Shown one piece after another: positions 10,131 through 20,029 of a DNA stretch of 64,000 nt. Each line of letters starts with the position of its first letter. Position 1 is the first letter of the stretch. Made by a program: the position numbers and the translations under genes. The notes under the pieces were generated by a model. It saw only the letters and a program-made list of their open reading frames with translations, made no database searches and had not been told where the DNA came from. Source of the DNA: Xiphydria camelus (lineage: Eukaryota; Arthropoda; Insecta; Hymenoptera; Xiphydriidae); assembly GCA_963678675.1 (NCBI GenBank), contig OY783194.1, positions 23,538,278 to 23,602,277 on the forward strand, in the 5' to 3' direction.

Positions 10131-11068
10131 CATGGTGTCTAGCGGTCAGTGAATTCTGAAAAACCTGGAATTGGCGGGGAAATCGGTCTTTGGATTCAAA
10201 AACTATTCACATTTTGAAATTTAATTCGAAATCTGCATACAATATTGGCACACGAAATAAAAGAAATGTCCGAAAAATTAATTAGTCATAAAATTACAAG
10301 CTTTTCTCGCTGCGCGGGGAAAAAGGGTTAGGAAAGAATTATGTGAAAACTCACGAATTTTTCGTTATCCCGGTAACAGGGACCCTCGAAGTGAAAATGT
10401 AAAAAGTATAGTGGGATGTAGATTGCAAAATTACTGGGATTCGCTGTGAAAATTACTAATGTTTTTTTCTCCGTGTACGACATTGTGATCTCATCAAAAC
10501 GCCAGACACACTTATGCAAAGCAGTGAGTGCGAGAGAGATACACGTAGCTGTATTTTTTAATGTCGTTTTCTAGCTGAAATAAAGCCGAGGATGAAAAAT
10601 AAAAAAATACGGGGAAAATAATTTTATCTGAGTTTTTCGAATCCGGAGTAAAAAAAATGAGTACGAAAACCGAATTATGTGAGTCAGGGAAATTAAAGAA
10701 TCTTCTGAAGTTCCATACATTTTTAAGGCGGGAGTTTCTTATGAATCAGTCCTCTCTTTTCACCGATAATAAGAATATCGGTTACTAATGGAAGCAATGT
10801 CAGTATATGAACTGTGCTATGGTTAAATGTATATTTGAAAATTCTTTCTTATGCTAAGCAAAATTATTAAATAATAAAAATGCTTCGCAAAATTGAATTA
10901 TTTTCATACTTATTTCTCATTCGCTATATTCGCTATATGATGGAATGACTGAGACATAATACTCTGTACTGAATTCATATCCGTAATGATCATAGAGAAT
11001 TTATTATTTTAGACGGGAAATCTGGGAAAAGTCAAGGAATTTTTGTTCGTACTTCGCTAGACACCATG
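10131..11068. mobile_element. Non-autonomous DNA element with 14-bp terminal repeats
   Basis: The left end CATGGTGTCTAGCG and right end CGCTAGACACCATG are exact inverse copies, and more distant similarity continues inward (for example TTCTGAAAAACCTGG against a TTCCTTGACTTTTCC-like stretch). About 940 bp, AT-rich, no transposase. The interior contains the repeat at 10440-10690. Confidence 0.65.
10440..10690. repeat. Dispersed repeat Z, copy 3
   Basis: Shares ordered blocks with 35790-36065 and 45725-46215: GATCTCATCAAAACGCC, then AGTGAGTGCGAGAGAGATAC, TAGCTGTATTTTTT and a TACGGGGAAAATAATT-like block. It may be the core of the surrounding element rather than a separate insertion. Confidence 0.55.
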
Positions 11069-11963
11069 TTTCATCTTTGACCAATCACGACCTTCCATTC
11101 CTAAAGCGGAATCGTTTTGATCGCGCTTCAAACTTTCAAAATTCCGCGAAAAGTGTCCGACTGCGGCTCGCGTGCCTTCCTTCCCTTTTCCGAAAAGCGA
11201 ACACTATTTTTTCTGGATTGTAGATTACAGGCGCCGAATTCCCGAAATTCCAACTCCCGACGTAAACGTTGAGATCCTACATAGTTCCGCGACGGTCGAA
11301 AGTAAACCGACCATAAATTTCTGACCCAAACTAAATAATTGTGACGTATCGAAACCGAGGGAAACATCGAAGGCAGCGATAATAAATAGTTCGTGAATCG
11401 ATGATTTCGAGAAACAGTTGCGAAGGGGTTTCGTGTGCGGCAGAACTCTCCCACGGCTAAGTGTCGTATCACGTGGCACTCGGTCGTAGATGAAAAGTTC
11501 AACGATACATAACCGATTCAGTGATAAATACAAAGCGTGCGACGTACCGTAAAATTCGTGGTCGAAACGTCGACGGCACGTTTTATTTTCAATCGTCCTT
11601 ATCTCGAGACGACGAGGTTCGAAAGCACGGGCGCCTGGAGAGCCCAGTAGCGGGGAGACGCATTGGAAAGAGGCCAGACCAGTGGCTTTCGAGTGGACTG
11701 CTACAGCCCCTCAAGATATAACAGCCGCGCACGAATATAGACCCATGGCGAGTGTAATCTAAGTCTGAAGCAAGCAACGAAGAAAGCCAAACACAACAGT
11801 ATTAAAAGTGCCAATGCACGTGAGTGCAAGATACCAAAGGTTCATGTATTATAATTCCACGCATTGAATTGCGACTTTATCCTCGTTCATCGCATTCAAA
11901 TGATACCGAAAACCATCGATCGCTTTACCTCGTACGTCGATAGAGCTACTCGACGAGTTCAGC

Positions 11964-12071
11964 ATGGCGATACCGTCGAAGCGAAGCCACGAGATTAGCG
12001 CCAACGCCGGAGCGTCGATGCGACACGTGCAGCGCGTCCTCGTCGTAAAATCCGTTTCTCATCGACTGTAA
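11964..12071 (+). CDS. Upstream ORF 1 (35 aa)
   Basis: Starts MAIPSKRSHEIS and terminates at TAA 12069-12071. It is the longest of four non-overlapping upstream ORFs before the main start. Whether it is translated depends on where the transcript begins. Confidence 0.3.
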   Translation: MAIPSKRSHEISANAGASMRHVQRVLVVKSVSHRL

Positions 12072-12099
12072 CGCTCCACAACGTCGTCACGACGGAGAT

Positions 12100-12129
12100 A
12101 TGGCCCGACGGCAGTGCCGTCTAGATTAA
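12100..12129 (+). CDS. Upstream ORF 2 (9 aa)
   Basis: MARRQCRLD, ending in TAA. Very short; relevant only as a possible translational control element. Confidence 0.25.
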   Translation: MARRQCRLD

Positions 12130-12169
12130 CGCGTAGCCGTACGGGGCGTGCGAATCAGCGATCCGCACG

Positions 12170-12211
12170 ATGAGTACCAACGGCCGTAACGTTGGCCCCT
12201 CGACGTCCTAA
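12170..12211 (+). CDS. Upstream ORF 3 (13 aa)
   Basis: MSTNGRNVGPSTS then TAA. It contains the string GTTGGCCCCTCG (12191-12202), which also forms the arms of a hairpin family elsewhere in the window. Confidence 0.25.
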   Translation: MSTNGRNVGPSTS

Positions 12212-12250
12212 GGTCGCGAAAGCGTCGTCCGGCGATCGAATCGAGTCGAC

Positions 12251-12274
12251 ATGACGCGCGAGCGGTCCTCGTAG
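12251..12274 (+). CDS. Upstream ORF 4 (7 aa)
   Basis: MTRERSS then TAG, 53 bases before the main ATG and out of frame with it. Confidence 0.25.
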   Translation: MTRERSS

Positions 12275-12327
12275 TCCGAGCCCGAGTCCCGCGCGGGTGG
12301 TACTCGAACGCGCACTGGAAGTCGCAA

Positions 12328-14148
12328 ATGGGCGAGCCGAAAGCCGCCTTGCCTCCGCAGCCCAACGGAGCCGGGGTGAAGCAAAAGCCGACCACCCTGA
12401 ACCTCGCGCCGGCCCCGCCATTCTACCGCAACGCGAACGGTCGTCTTAGCCTGAATGATCGTCATCTGCAGCGCGTCACCGCGAGCGGCGTCGGTCGCAG
12501 CGCCAGCCGCGCCAATTCCTCGTCACCGAAACCAGCAGCTGGGAGCAACGAGTCCAACGGTGCTACCCAGTTACCAGCACTACCAACAGTACCTCCATTA
12601 TCCGCGCTACCAGCTTGGGGTCTGTCCATCGAATTCGAAACACAGCTGGAACCCCAACCCCCGCCACCACCGGCCCCAACACACCTCACGGTCGCTACCC
12701 ACCGCTCCAATCTCAATATCAACGACCACCACCAGCCGCAGCAGCAGCAGCAGCACCAGCACCAGCTCCAGCTCCACCAGCAACGGCCCAGTCTCAATCT
12801 CAACCGGTCATCCCCGATCGGCCAGTTGCCCCCCACCCGTAGCCCGAGCCACGGCACCAACAACGGCTTCTCACTCTACACCCCACCAGCTCCGATACCA
12901 CCATCCGGGGCAAATAAAATTCGCTCTACTCCCAACGGGCTACCCCAGTCAACAGCACCGCGACGTCCTCATAGTATTGCCGCTCCCCCGTACCACGGCA
13001 ACGGCGGCGGTGGCAACGGGAGTGGGGCTCTACAGTACCCCCCTGCTCAATACAGCGGCCCTGCTTCAGCTAGGCAGTCATCATCAGCAACCTCACCTTG
13101 GGCCGTTGGCAACTCCACCGCTGGTATACCCCGGCGTGCCCATTCAGCCGCCAGTACTCCAGTACCCGTGTCTACAAACCAACATCAACAGCAGCAGCAA
13201 CACCAGGAACCTGCACCACCGACCAGCCTGGGGCTGGTATCCAATGCAATTCGCAACGTCCTACCACCCCAGTCCCTATGGAACGGTCAGCTTCAGCAAT
13301 CCCTACCTCGCCGGCCTCACAGCATCGCCTCGACTCCCGTTACCGGGGTGGCAGGTGGTGCCGCAGGGATGCCACCGACTTCCGGCGTATCCGTATCCAG
13401 TGGCGCGTCAGTTCGCACCCCCGGCGAACCCGTACAGTGGGGCTCCTCCGGCTTGGTGTTGCACCAGCCCGTGCCTCGTCGCGTGCACCCATCGACATTG
13501 CCCTACACCCAGCCTCAGCCGCCCACACCAACCTCCCAAAGCCCTGGATTGTACGCCTTGACCAATCCAGGTAGCTCCAACACTTGGACACCCGGCGTAG
13601 TGCTGCGACCGAGACCCCACAGCGTGGCTTCCACGCCGCAGGGTGCGGGCATCACCACGGTAGTGGCTACCGCGGTACCGGCAGCGGTACCGCCGGCGTC
13701 GCCCTCGGACTCCGGCTATCGGTCATTGCCGTCGGCGGCGAGTGACTATCAGTTGCTGAAGTCGCCGTCGCGTGTTCAGGCCCAGCAAGAGGCGCAGCGG
13801 CAGAATCAGAGCGCCGTGAGACGATTGTCCCTGCCCTCAGCTCAGACCCTGCTGCGAGCGACCACTCCACGGCCGAGCCCGACCTTCCACGGACTACCCT
13901 TTCGACCGTTCACCTGCGGATTGTCACCCAATGGGAATCCTATATTTTTGGGGTGCACCCATCTTCACGGCGGCAGCGTCGGCGGTGTCACGAGGGCCTC
14001 CACTCCTGCTACCAGTCCAGCGAAGACGCTGTCCACCTCTCAGGCGATACAGCAACTGCTGGCGCAGCCACGGAACGGATTCAAAATCGTCGATGACAAG
14101 GTCTCGCTCTTCATTGAAATACTTGACACGCAGGAGAGATTTGCCAAG
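12328..14148 (+). CDS. Pro/Ser/Gln-rich protein with RRxHS repeats, first coding exon (607 aa, partial)
   Basis: I do not recognise this protein. The ATG at 12328 is the first in its frame after a stop at 12187. The frame runs 607 codons to AAG at 14148, directly followed by GTCAGT, a good donor in phase 0, so the open frame's last two codons (V, S) are probably intronic. Most of the sequence is low-complexity and probably disordered: a proline run at 111-116, glutamine/histidine tracts at 134-152 and 285-293, and glycine at 226-229. Basic-His-Ser motifs of the PRRPHSIAST type recur at 211-218, 268-277, 327-336, 383-390 (degenerate) and 427-436, and RRLSLP is at 498-503. These fit basophilic-kinase or 14-3-3 sites. 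Residues 571-607, ending SLFIEILDTQERFAK, look like the start of a folded domain continuing in later exons, none of which was found downstream. A cytoplasmic or nuclear scaffold or regulator is only a guess. Composition is far more GC-rich than its surroundings. Confidence 0.85.
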
Positions 14149-14430
14149 GTCAGTTAGTTAGCGAACGAGATGACCCAATTTGGAGCTGGCCCTTAGAACG
14201 TTTCCGTTCGTGCAACGCGTAAGGGCTTTGCCCCGCTCCAAAGAGTGCTCTGTTTAACGTGAGTGTGCTAGGAGTCTTCGTTGCTTCTGATGCTATGAGA
14301 AAGTGTCAAGGGAAAAACGTATTCGTTACGAGCGAAATGAGTTCTTCCATTTATACTTTTTCGCATCATTATAAGAAACGGGGATATATTTAGAGTATCA
14401 CATTAGGGCTGGTATTCGTAATCGCTACTT
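14149..14430. other. Start of intron
   Basis: Begins with donor GTCAGT. Composition falls quickly to AT-rich. No acceptor with coding continuation of the 12328 exon was found within the window, so the intron is probably long. Confidence 0.45.
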
Positions 14431-15215
14431 TCAACCCTTTAGGGGGTCCGTCCAGGCTGACTTAGAAACGAGTCTGATGGTCACACACCTCGCGACTGAA
14501 ATGCGAAGTTAAACACATGTAGGATTTAAACTGGTGCAAAGACGCAGTGGAAAAATCTCATCACACCGATACAAATTAATAGATTCATTTTCCGATAATT
14601 TGATGCCCCCTTTTCTGCACTATTGTTAACAACATATCTGCCATCTAGCAATAAAACTGGAAACTGCTTAGCTAGCCAATAACAGCTGATGTCAGTCGTG
14701 AATTTAAATCGGCTCTCATTTGTAGGGAAAAAATATTTCACCAATGTGTGAACTATGATTTTTCCAACTAAGAAGACCTTCAAAATGATACATGTGGTCT
14801 TCCCCTTTTGTATATTAAAATATCATAATCCAGTAATCAACGTTTCTTACATACTAAGGGATAGGGGTCCTCTCCTAGGTATTTTCACGGCAGCATGTTT
14901 TTATTAAATAAACATTTCTCTAGAAAACAATCCATGTGCAACAATTTCGCCTTAACAAGGTCTCGTTTGTCAAAAGAACCATAGTTCAATACTGAAATAT
15001 TCTTTATCTGGAAATGACAACCGATATAAAATCTGGAAAAAAAACATGGCGGCTTTATAGGGAATTCCAAACTGGATTGACTCTTTAAATCTTAGTGTTG
15101 CAAACATGCAGCATCAATCACGAACGAAAACGAATCTTAACGATACAATCACTCTACGGCCGTAAAGGTGAGCTTCGTAGATCATGAATGTCATAGCCAG
15201 AACTTAAAGGGTTAA
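14431..15215. mobile_element. Possible TTAACCC-type element in the intron
   Basis: The left end TCAACCCTTTAG and right end CTTAAAGGGTTAA are imperfect inverse copies, and CCAGGCTGAC / GTCATAGCCAG continue the match inward. This resembles the piggyBac-like termini seen elsewhere in the window. Minus-strand frames of 85 and 61 codons inside match nothing I recognise. Confidence 0.4.
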
Positions 15216-16040
15216 ATGAGCAAGACTCAAGTCAACGTTTGATCAATAACCAAGCCCTGATGCTGACTGAAGTCGATGGTTATTTATAAGTTCTAGCTGT
15301 GAGTATGGCTATAAAAAGGGTATCTTATTATACGTGATGGAGCATAGTATGATAATTTCCTTTACAATTATTCAAAACTGACATAAACGAGTATACTTAG
15401 GCACACAGTATATTCAAAATAGTGGCCCGAGGGAAAAAGATAATTTCGAAGATAAAGCGAATTTCCGGTAACGTCGTAATGGCATCGCCTATAGATCGAA
15501 GGTCGTCTGCGCGATGGCTATACATAAATTTATACAGTAAAATTTATGCGGATGCATCGAAAAATAAATGCGGGTAGAACTTGTTCCACCCCACGCCGCG
15601 GGGGGGACTCGATCGAACGGGGATATCATTCTGGAGCGAGGCAGTCGAGGATGAGACTTTAGGCGTCTGCGGGATGACTTTGTAACTTCCCCGCGACGAC
15701 GGCGCCATTTTTCAACATTATTTATATGCAAACGTGATGCCGGTTTGCAACGTATCGGGGGCTTGAGATCCGATTTATACCATTTCGGTGTTTGCGACAA
15801 GTATTTTTCTCGCCGTCTGCATAATGTATAGATGAGCGGCGGATGAATTTATTTCATTCGAAAAACGGAAATTTTCGAAGTAAGGGTAAATGCCAGTGTA
15901 CACATATTACAAAAAATATATATTTACGTAACATAATTTATTCTATATTTTCTTTTTCATTTATCAGAAGGCGAAAAATGGAAATTTCCTTTTATTATAA
16001 TATCTTTTGGATATATTATATCCCTACAATTCAATAACAT
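15216..16040. other. Unassigned AT-rich stretch
   Basis: A 103-codon minus-strand frame at 15489-15800 has no recognisable domain. No other signal seen. Confidence 0.3.
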
Positions 16041-16044
16041 TTGC

Positions 16045-16891
16045 TTAATCTATACATATTAAAGAACATGTCCTGACACTGACTGACTGGCTTACTCACT
16101 CACTGATTCATCAGCGCCGAGTCGAAACCGTTGAAAAGTTTACGAAATTTGGATAGTAGGTTTCTTTTGTAACGTAAGACCTCACTATAAGAAAGTATTT
16201 TACGAAATTCTACCCCTAAGATTCTAAAATAAGGGATGGAAGTTTATATGAAAGTCTATCATTTATAAAGTTAAATCCATGAAAATTGTTTTCTTTGCCT
16301 TTCGGTTAGAAATTAAGAAAGACGTATTTCAGAATTTTGGGAAATTTATCTCTTAAGCGTCTTATCCTGGTTGAATTTATTAGGGAAGCCGCCATATTTT
16401 TTCTAAGATTTTAGATACCTTCTCTCATTTCCAGATAAAGAATTTTTTGCTGCTGAACCATGTTTTTTTTTAATAAAGAAGACCTTCGCAAATTGTTAGA
16501 CGTATCTTAGTTCTGTCAATAAATATTCCTTTAATAAAAACATAACTTCATGAAAAGTCCTTAGCACTCCCCGGATTGGACAAATCATTACTGGACTACA
16601 ATAGTTTACCGTGAAAAACGAAGAGTACATGTTCCAATTTGATGGTCTCCTTTACCAGAAACACCACAGTTCGAGTGAAATCATTTTTATTTGAAAATAA
16701 GAAGGGATCTAATGTCTCACTAACACCACCTGATATTTATTATTCAGATACACTTTATCTGCATGTACTCGAAAGAGTGTACGTAAAACATGACGGCTTC
16801 ACCAACCAGAACGAGATCCTTAAGGGGATAAAATAGGGGATGTAAAATTTATTTCAAAATCCACGGGGACGAAGTCGCGGGCGAAAAGCTA
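16045..16891 (+). mobile_element. Helentron/HINE-type non-autonomous rolling-circle element
   Basis: The right end reads CACGGGGACGAAGTCGCGGG followed by CAAAAGC-like bases and CTAGT, the signature 3' end of insect Helentron-associated elements. The left end has the usual TATACATATTAAAG start with tandem GACTGACTGACT-like sequence at 16070-16105. A second, shorter element of the same class is at 58000-58262. No Rep/helicase is present. Confidence 0.7.
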
Positions 16892-17548
16892 GTTTTACTA
16901 TAGAATCAACTGATAAAGAAGATATTTTATTTGCCATTGTAATAAATCTTTACTCTAAAATTGAAAAAAAGTAAAAATGCGCTCCGGTAGAAGGAAAAGT
17001 GAATGGGGTTGATTTAGAGTTCCGAAATCGTGAGTTTACCTATAAGTCAGGGAAAATCAGTTTCCATCCTAGTGAAACTTCACTCCCATACAAATTGAGA
17101 TACCAAGTGAGCTCCGCTTCGAAAGCTCCGGGAAAATTCCCCGTGGTGGGGATTCGAAATCTCGTCGCACCTTTCGTCTTTCGAGGAGGGCGCCCGCGAC
17201 AACTTCCACTGGTGTTTGCGCATCCTTATAGGAAACTTTCATTTTGCGACGCGTAGCCCGTAGCGTATTAGTTTCCCTGCCGGTGCATCTGCGTAATTGA
17301 AGTCTTAATATCGCACATCAAAGCGGCCGAGCGGAGGCCCCTTTCATGCAGGAACACAGATTACAAAGCTCGCGTTACATGTACACTACGCTCTCCGTAG
17401 CGCCCGTGCCATTCCCGAGGTGTACTGCACGAACGGCCTCAACTATGCGCTCCGAATGCGATTTGATTAAATCGTATAACGCCGCAAATACGCGCGCACA
17501 AGAACTGATAGCACCCCGCTCACCAGGTCGGTTGGTGGTCTGGAATGC
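16892..17548. other. Unassigned; CpG-richer from 17000
   Basis: Several 60-90 codon frames on the plus strand have no domain. No splice-supported coding. Confidence 0.3.
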
Positions 17549-17726
17549 ACTCGGAAAAAAAAAAGTAATTGTAGCAACTATTTCTTCGTTACGACTATTT
17601 GAGTCTTACAATCAATACTAAATGGATTTCAATTCCAGCAATTAAAAGTATAGTTATGCTTATGATGATACTATTTAAAAAAACTATAGTTACGATTATC
17701 AAACTCGAATAGTCATCACTGAAATG
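17549..17726. repeat. AT-rich foldback repeat, copy 3
   Basis: Starts CACTCGGAAAAAAAAAAGTA, then GTAGCAACTATTTC and AATCAATACTAAAT. The partner arm is partly matched at 17680-17715. It abuts the next element, so its right end may be displaced or lost. Confidence 0.45.
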
Positions 17727-18133
17727 CCCCCATGGAAAAGTTATATATTTCAGATTTAAAAAATATATAATATGTGTAACAAATATTCAAAATATATACA
17801 TTTTCACCGCTTTTTGTATACCTACTTCGCAAGTACTTAATATAATATATTTAAGCGTATAGGTAATATATTTTGAGCGTATTAACAAAAAATATATTTT
17901 AAATTCCCCAATGCAATCAATATTTCTGAATATATTTGTATTATAGGTATAATATATAAGAGATATTTTTTCTTCATACATTCAAAATATATTTAAAATA
18001 TGCGAAAAATATATTTGAACTAACTGCGAAGTATCAAAAAGAAACAAAAACATATATTTTGAATACTTGTTACATGTACTGAAATATTTTTTAAATATAT
18101 TTATACCTTAAATACATAACTTTTTGGTGGGGG
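17727..18133. mobile_element. AT-rich foldback MITE family, copy 1
   Basis: The left end CCCCATGGAAAAGTTAT and right end ATAACTTTTTGGTGGGG are inverse copies. The interior has a repeated ATTCAAAATATAT motif and the fixed strings CGCTTTTTGTATAC and GCAAGTACTTAA. Related copies are at 29475-30121, 50661-51050 and 60756-61483, with a right end alone at 56951-57045. Confidence 0.75.
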
Positions 18134-19397
18134 TGGTTTTCTTACGGCTATAGGTCCAAATATAAGTAGGTATCGGATTCCAAGAAACGTGAAGAAAATA
18201 TTTTTTGTATAAGCAATCTTAGTGATAATTATTTCTTAGTTCCATTGACTAAAAAGTAGTAGTGGCAATTACAACAAATTGAAATACTTTGCAGAAACAA
18301 AATCAACCGCTGGAAATAAAAGATACACTTTACTTCTTCGCAGACAAAAAAGTACTAAAAGACAGTCTTAAATAAGCCCCCAAATTTTATTCTCTGGGCA
18401 AAAGAATTCCACTAAGTATATGAAATTTTTTAATTCCCAGTGGGATTATTAAAAATGGCAGTTCCTCAATTTTAACGATAAATTTCCCTAATGAAACAAG
18501 CTACCTCCGCCCATAACAAAAATAAGTTTCCGAACGCAGCAGAAAACTCCGAAGCGAGCTCGTACCTAAAATATTGCGAAAATAACAATTAATTCTCTCG
18601 CGCTTACGGTCCCTTAAAGCGTGCTTCGCTCTCGTGATAAATGGATCTTCGATTACCGAACGACCTGCCGCCTGCCTGCTGTAGATTAAATTGAAAGAGG
18701 CAACGCGCAATACCTTATAAGAGTTAATGAGAAACATAATATTTCCGGAAACACCAACGTAGGAATCGATATCGGAACATCTGGCGACGTCAACAGGCCG
18801 GCGAGGCTGATTATCAATCGCGGTCAGCTGATACCATCGCTTCTAACATCCATCGAAAAAATAATAGTAATATTACCTACTCTATTTAATTTGTTTCTAT
18901 TCTCTCTCTCTCGCGCAGTTTTATATATATATATCGTGTCATTAATGCCAAAAAGTCGTAAATACCACTTTCCCATTTTTAAATTGTAAAAGCTAAAACA
19001 ACTTGTAAACAATTTTTTCTCGCAACTGATAGGAATACACATAAAAGATCGAAAAATACAAAGATAAAAATTGGAGAAAATAAAAGCAAAAGGGTATATA
19101 AGGGTATGGTCTATACGTCCTTATAGCATTAAGTTTTTTAAAAGTCACGAAAATTAAAGCTAGAAAGACATATCGTAGTATATACAAATAAAAGCCTAAC
19201 AATTAGAGAAGCCGGAATTTCCAAAACCAACAAAGTGGTTAGAGCATATATCACGTCTGATTTTTTTGGCTGCCACTTAAAATTACTAAAATAATATGAC
19301 ATAAATGATAAATATATAAATAGGCTGTATTTTTCAAGCAGACGCTAGAAAGTACACAGAATAGAATCAAGTTATGTACTTACTTGATTTTCCTTAC
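18134..19397. other. Unassigned, with simple repeats
   Basis: Mostly AT-rich. A CT microsatellite at 18900-18911 and a TA run at 18922-18934 are the only clear features. No downstream exon completing the THAP fragment at 19398 was found here on the minus strand. Confidence 0.35.
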
Positions 19398-19522
19398 AGC
19401 TGCAATCCTTTTCTTTCATATTGCTCCCATTTATAATGCGCAGTTGGAAATTTGTAAAATTTACATGCACTTTTGAGTTCATTATTTTTACAATTTGCAA
19501 CACAACAACAGCGACGACCCAT
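19398..19522 (-). CDS. THAP-type zinc-finger first exon (partial)
   Basis: From an ATG at 19522 the minus strand reads MGRRCCCVANCKNNELKSAC followed by KFYKFP and a tryptophan. That is the start of the THAP DNA-binding domain: paired Cys near the N-terminus, FxxFP, then W. After 41 codons plus two bases a donor GTAAGG (19397-19392) interrupts it, just before an in-frame stop in the intron. The expected second metal-ligand pair (Cys...HF) would be in the next exon, which I could not find. It could be a host gene or the first exon of a P-element-like transposase. A start a few codons upstream in the same frame is less likely than this canonical MGRRC start. Confidence 0.6.
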
Positions 19523-20029
19523 TTTTTTAAATATAAATATTACAGGTTGAATAGAAGAAACCTCCACCCTCAGCTTCAGTATTCTGTCATCCCCTCCAAC
19601 CAAATGCAGCGGAGCGAATACCATTCGTTCTAGTAAAGTTGTATCCGAAAACTGTACAACGGATGAACCGATACATGCTCACCAGACATCTCGAGTTGGG
19701 TTGGGAACTTACCGACACAAAGGCCTATTTCTCGCGTACAATAGATCTCATCTCCAGGGAGGAGAGGGAGAGAGGTGCGCGAGAGACAAGTTCTTAAAAC
19801 AACGCCAGTGACGTTCAAACTTCGAGCACATTTTACCAAGCGCCGTCCCATTAGCGTAAACACATTGCACCTCCACTTCGCGTTATTCCGACGTTAACGC
19901 CGCCGACACGGACGTCGTTTAATCGCAGACTGCGCGTCTCGAGAATTTGGAACGAATAAGTTCTACGGTAGGACTTGACTCGATACTTTTTTCAATCGCG
20001 GAAACTTGCCGCAAGAAAATTCCACGTAT
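19523..20029. other. Presumed 5' flank of the THAP exon
   Basis: GC-richer between 19560 and 19980. A 77-codon minus frame has no domain. It may include the promoter of the minus-strand THAP fragment. Confidence 0.3.

Larger units (their letters stand above)
11069..12327 (+). promoter_or_regulatory. Presumed 5' flank and 5' UTR of the 12328 gene
   Basis: GC rises progressively toward the coding start. A consensus-like donor (GTGAGT at 11820) lies within it, but no strong polypyrimidine-AG acceptor appears between there and 12328, so a contiguous leader is as likely as a spliced one. No TATA box stands out. The last 364 bases hold four complete upstream ORFs, listed separately. Confidence 0.4.

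Noticed and set aside
9366..10133. Frames of 137-226 codons on both strands in the CpG island
   Set aside because: Five or more long frames overlap in different phases, which is expected in GC-rich DNA. The translations are Arg/Pro/Ala-rich with no recognisable motif.
12455..13561. 368-codon plus-strand frame overlapping the main exon in another phase
   Set aside because: It arises because the exon is GC-, Pro- and Gln-rich and short of stops. It has no domain, and the main frame has the better start, the longer extent and a donor at its end.
14526..15070. Two minus-strand frames (85 and 61 codons) in the intron
   Set aside because: They lie inside a likely non-autonomous element, and their sequences match no transposase or host domain I know.
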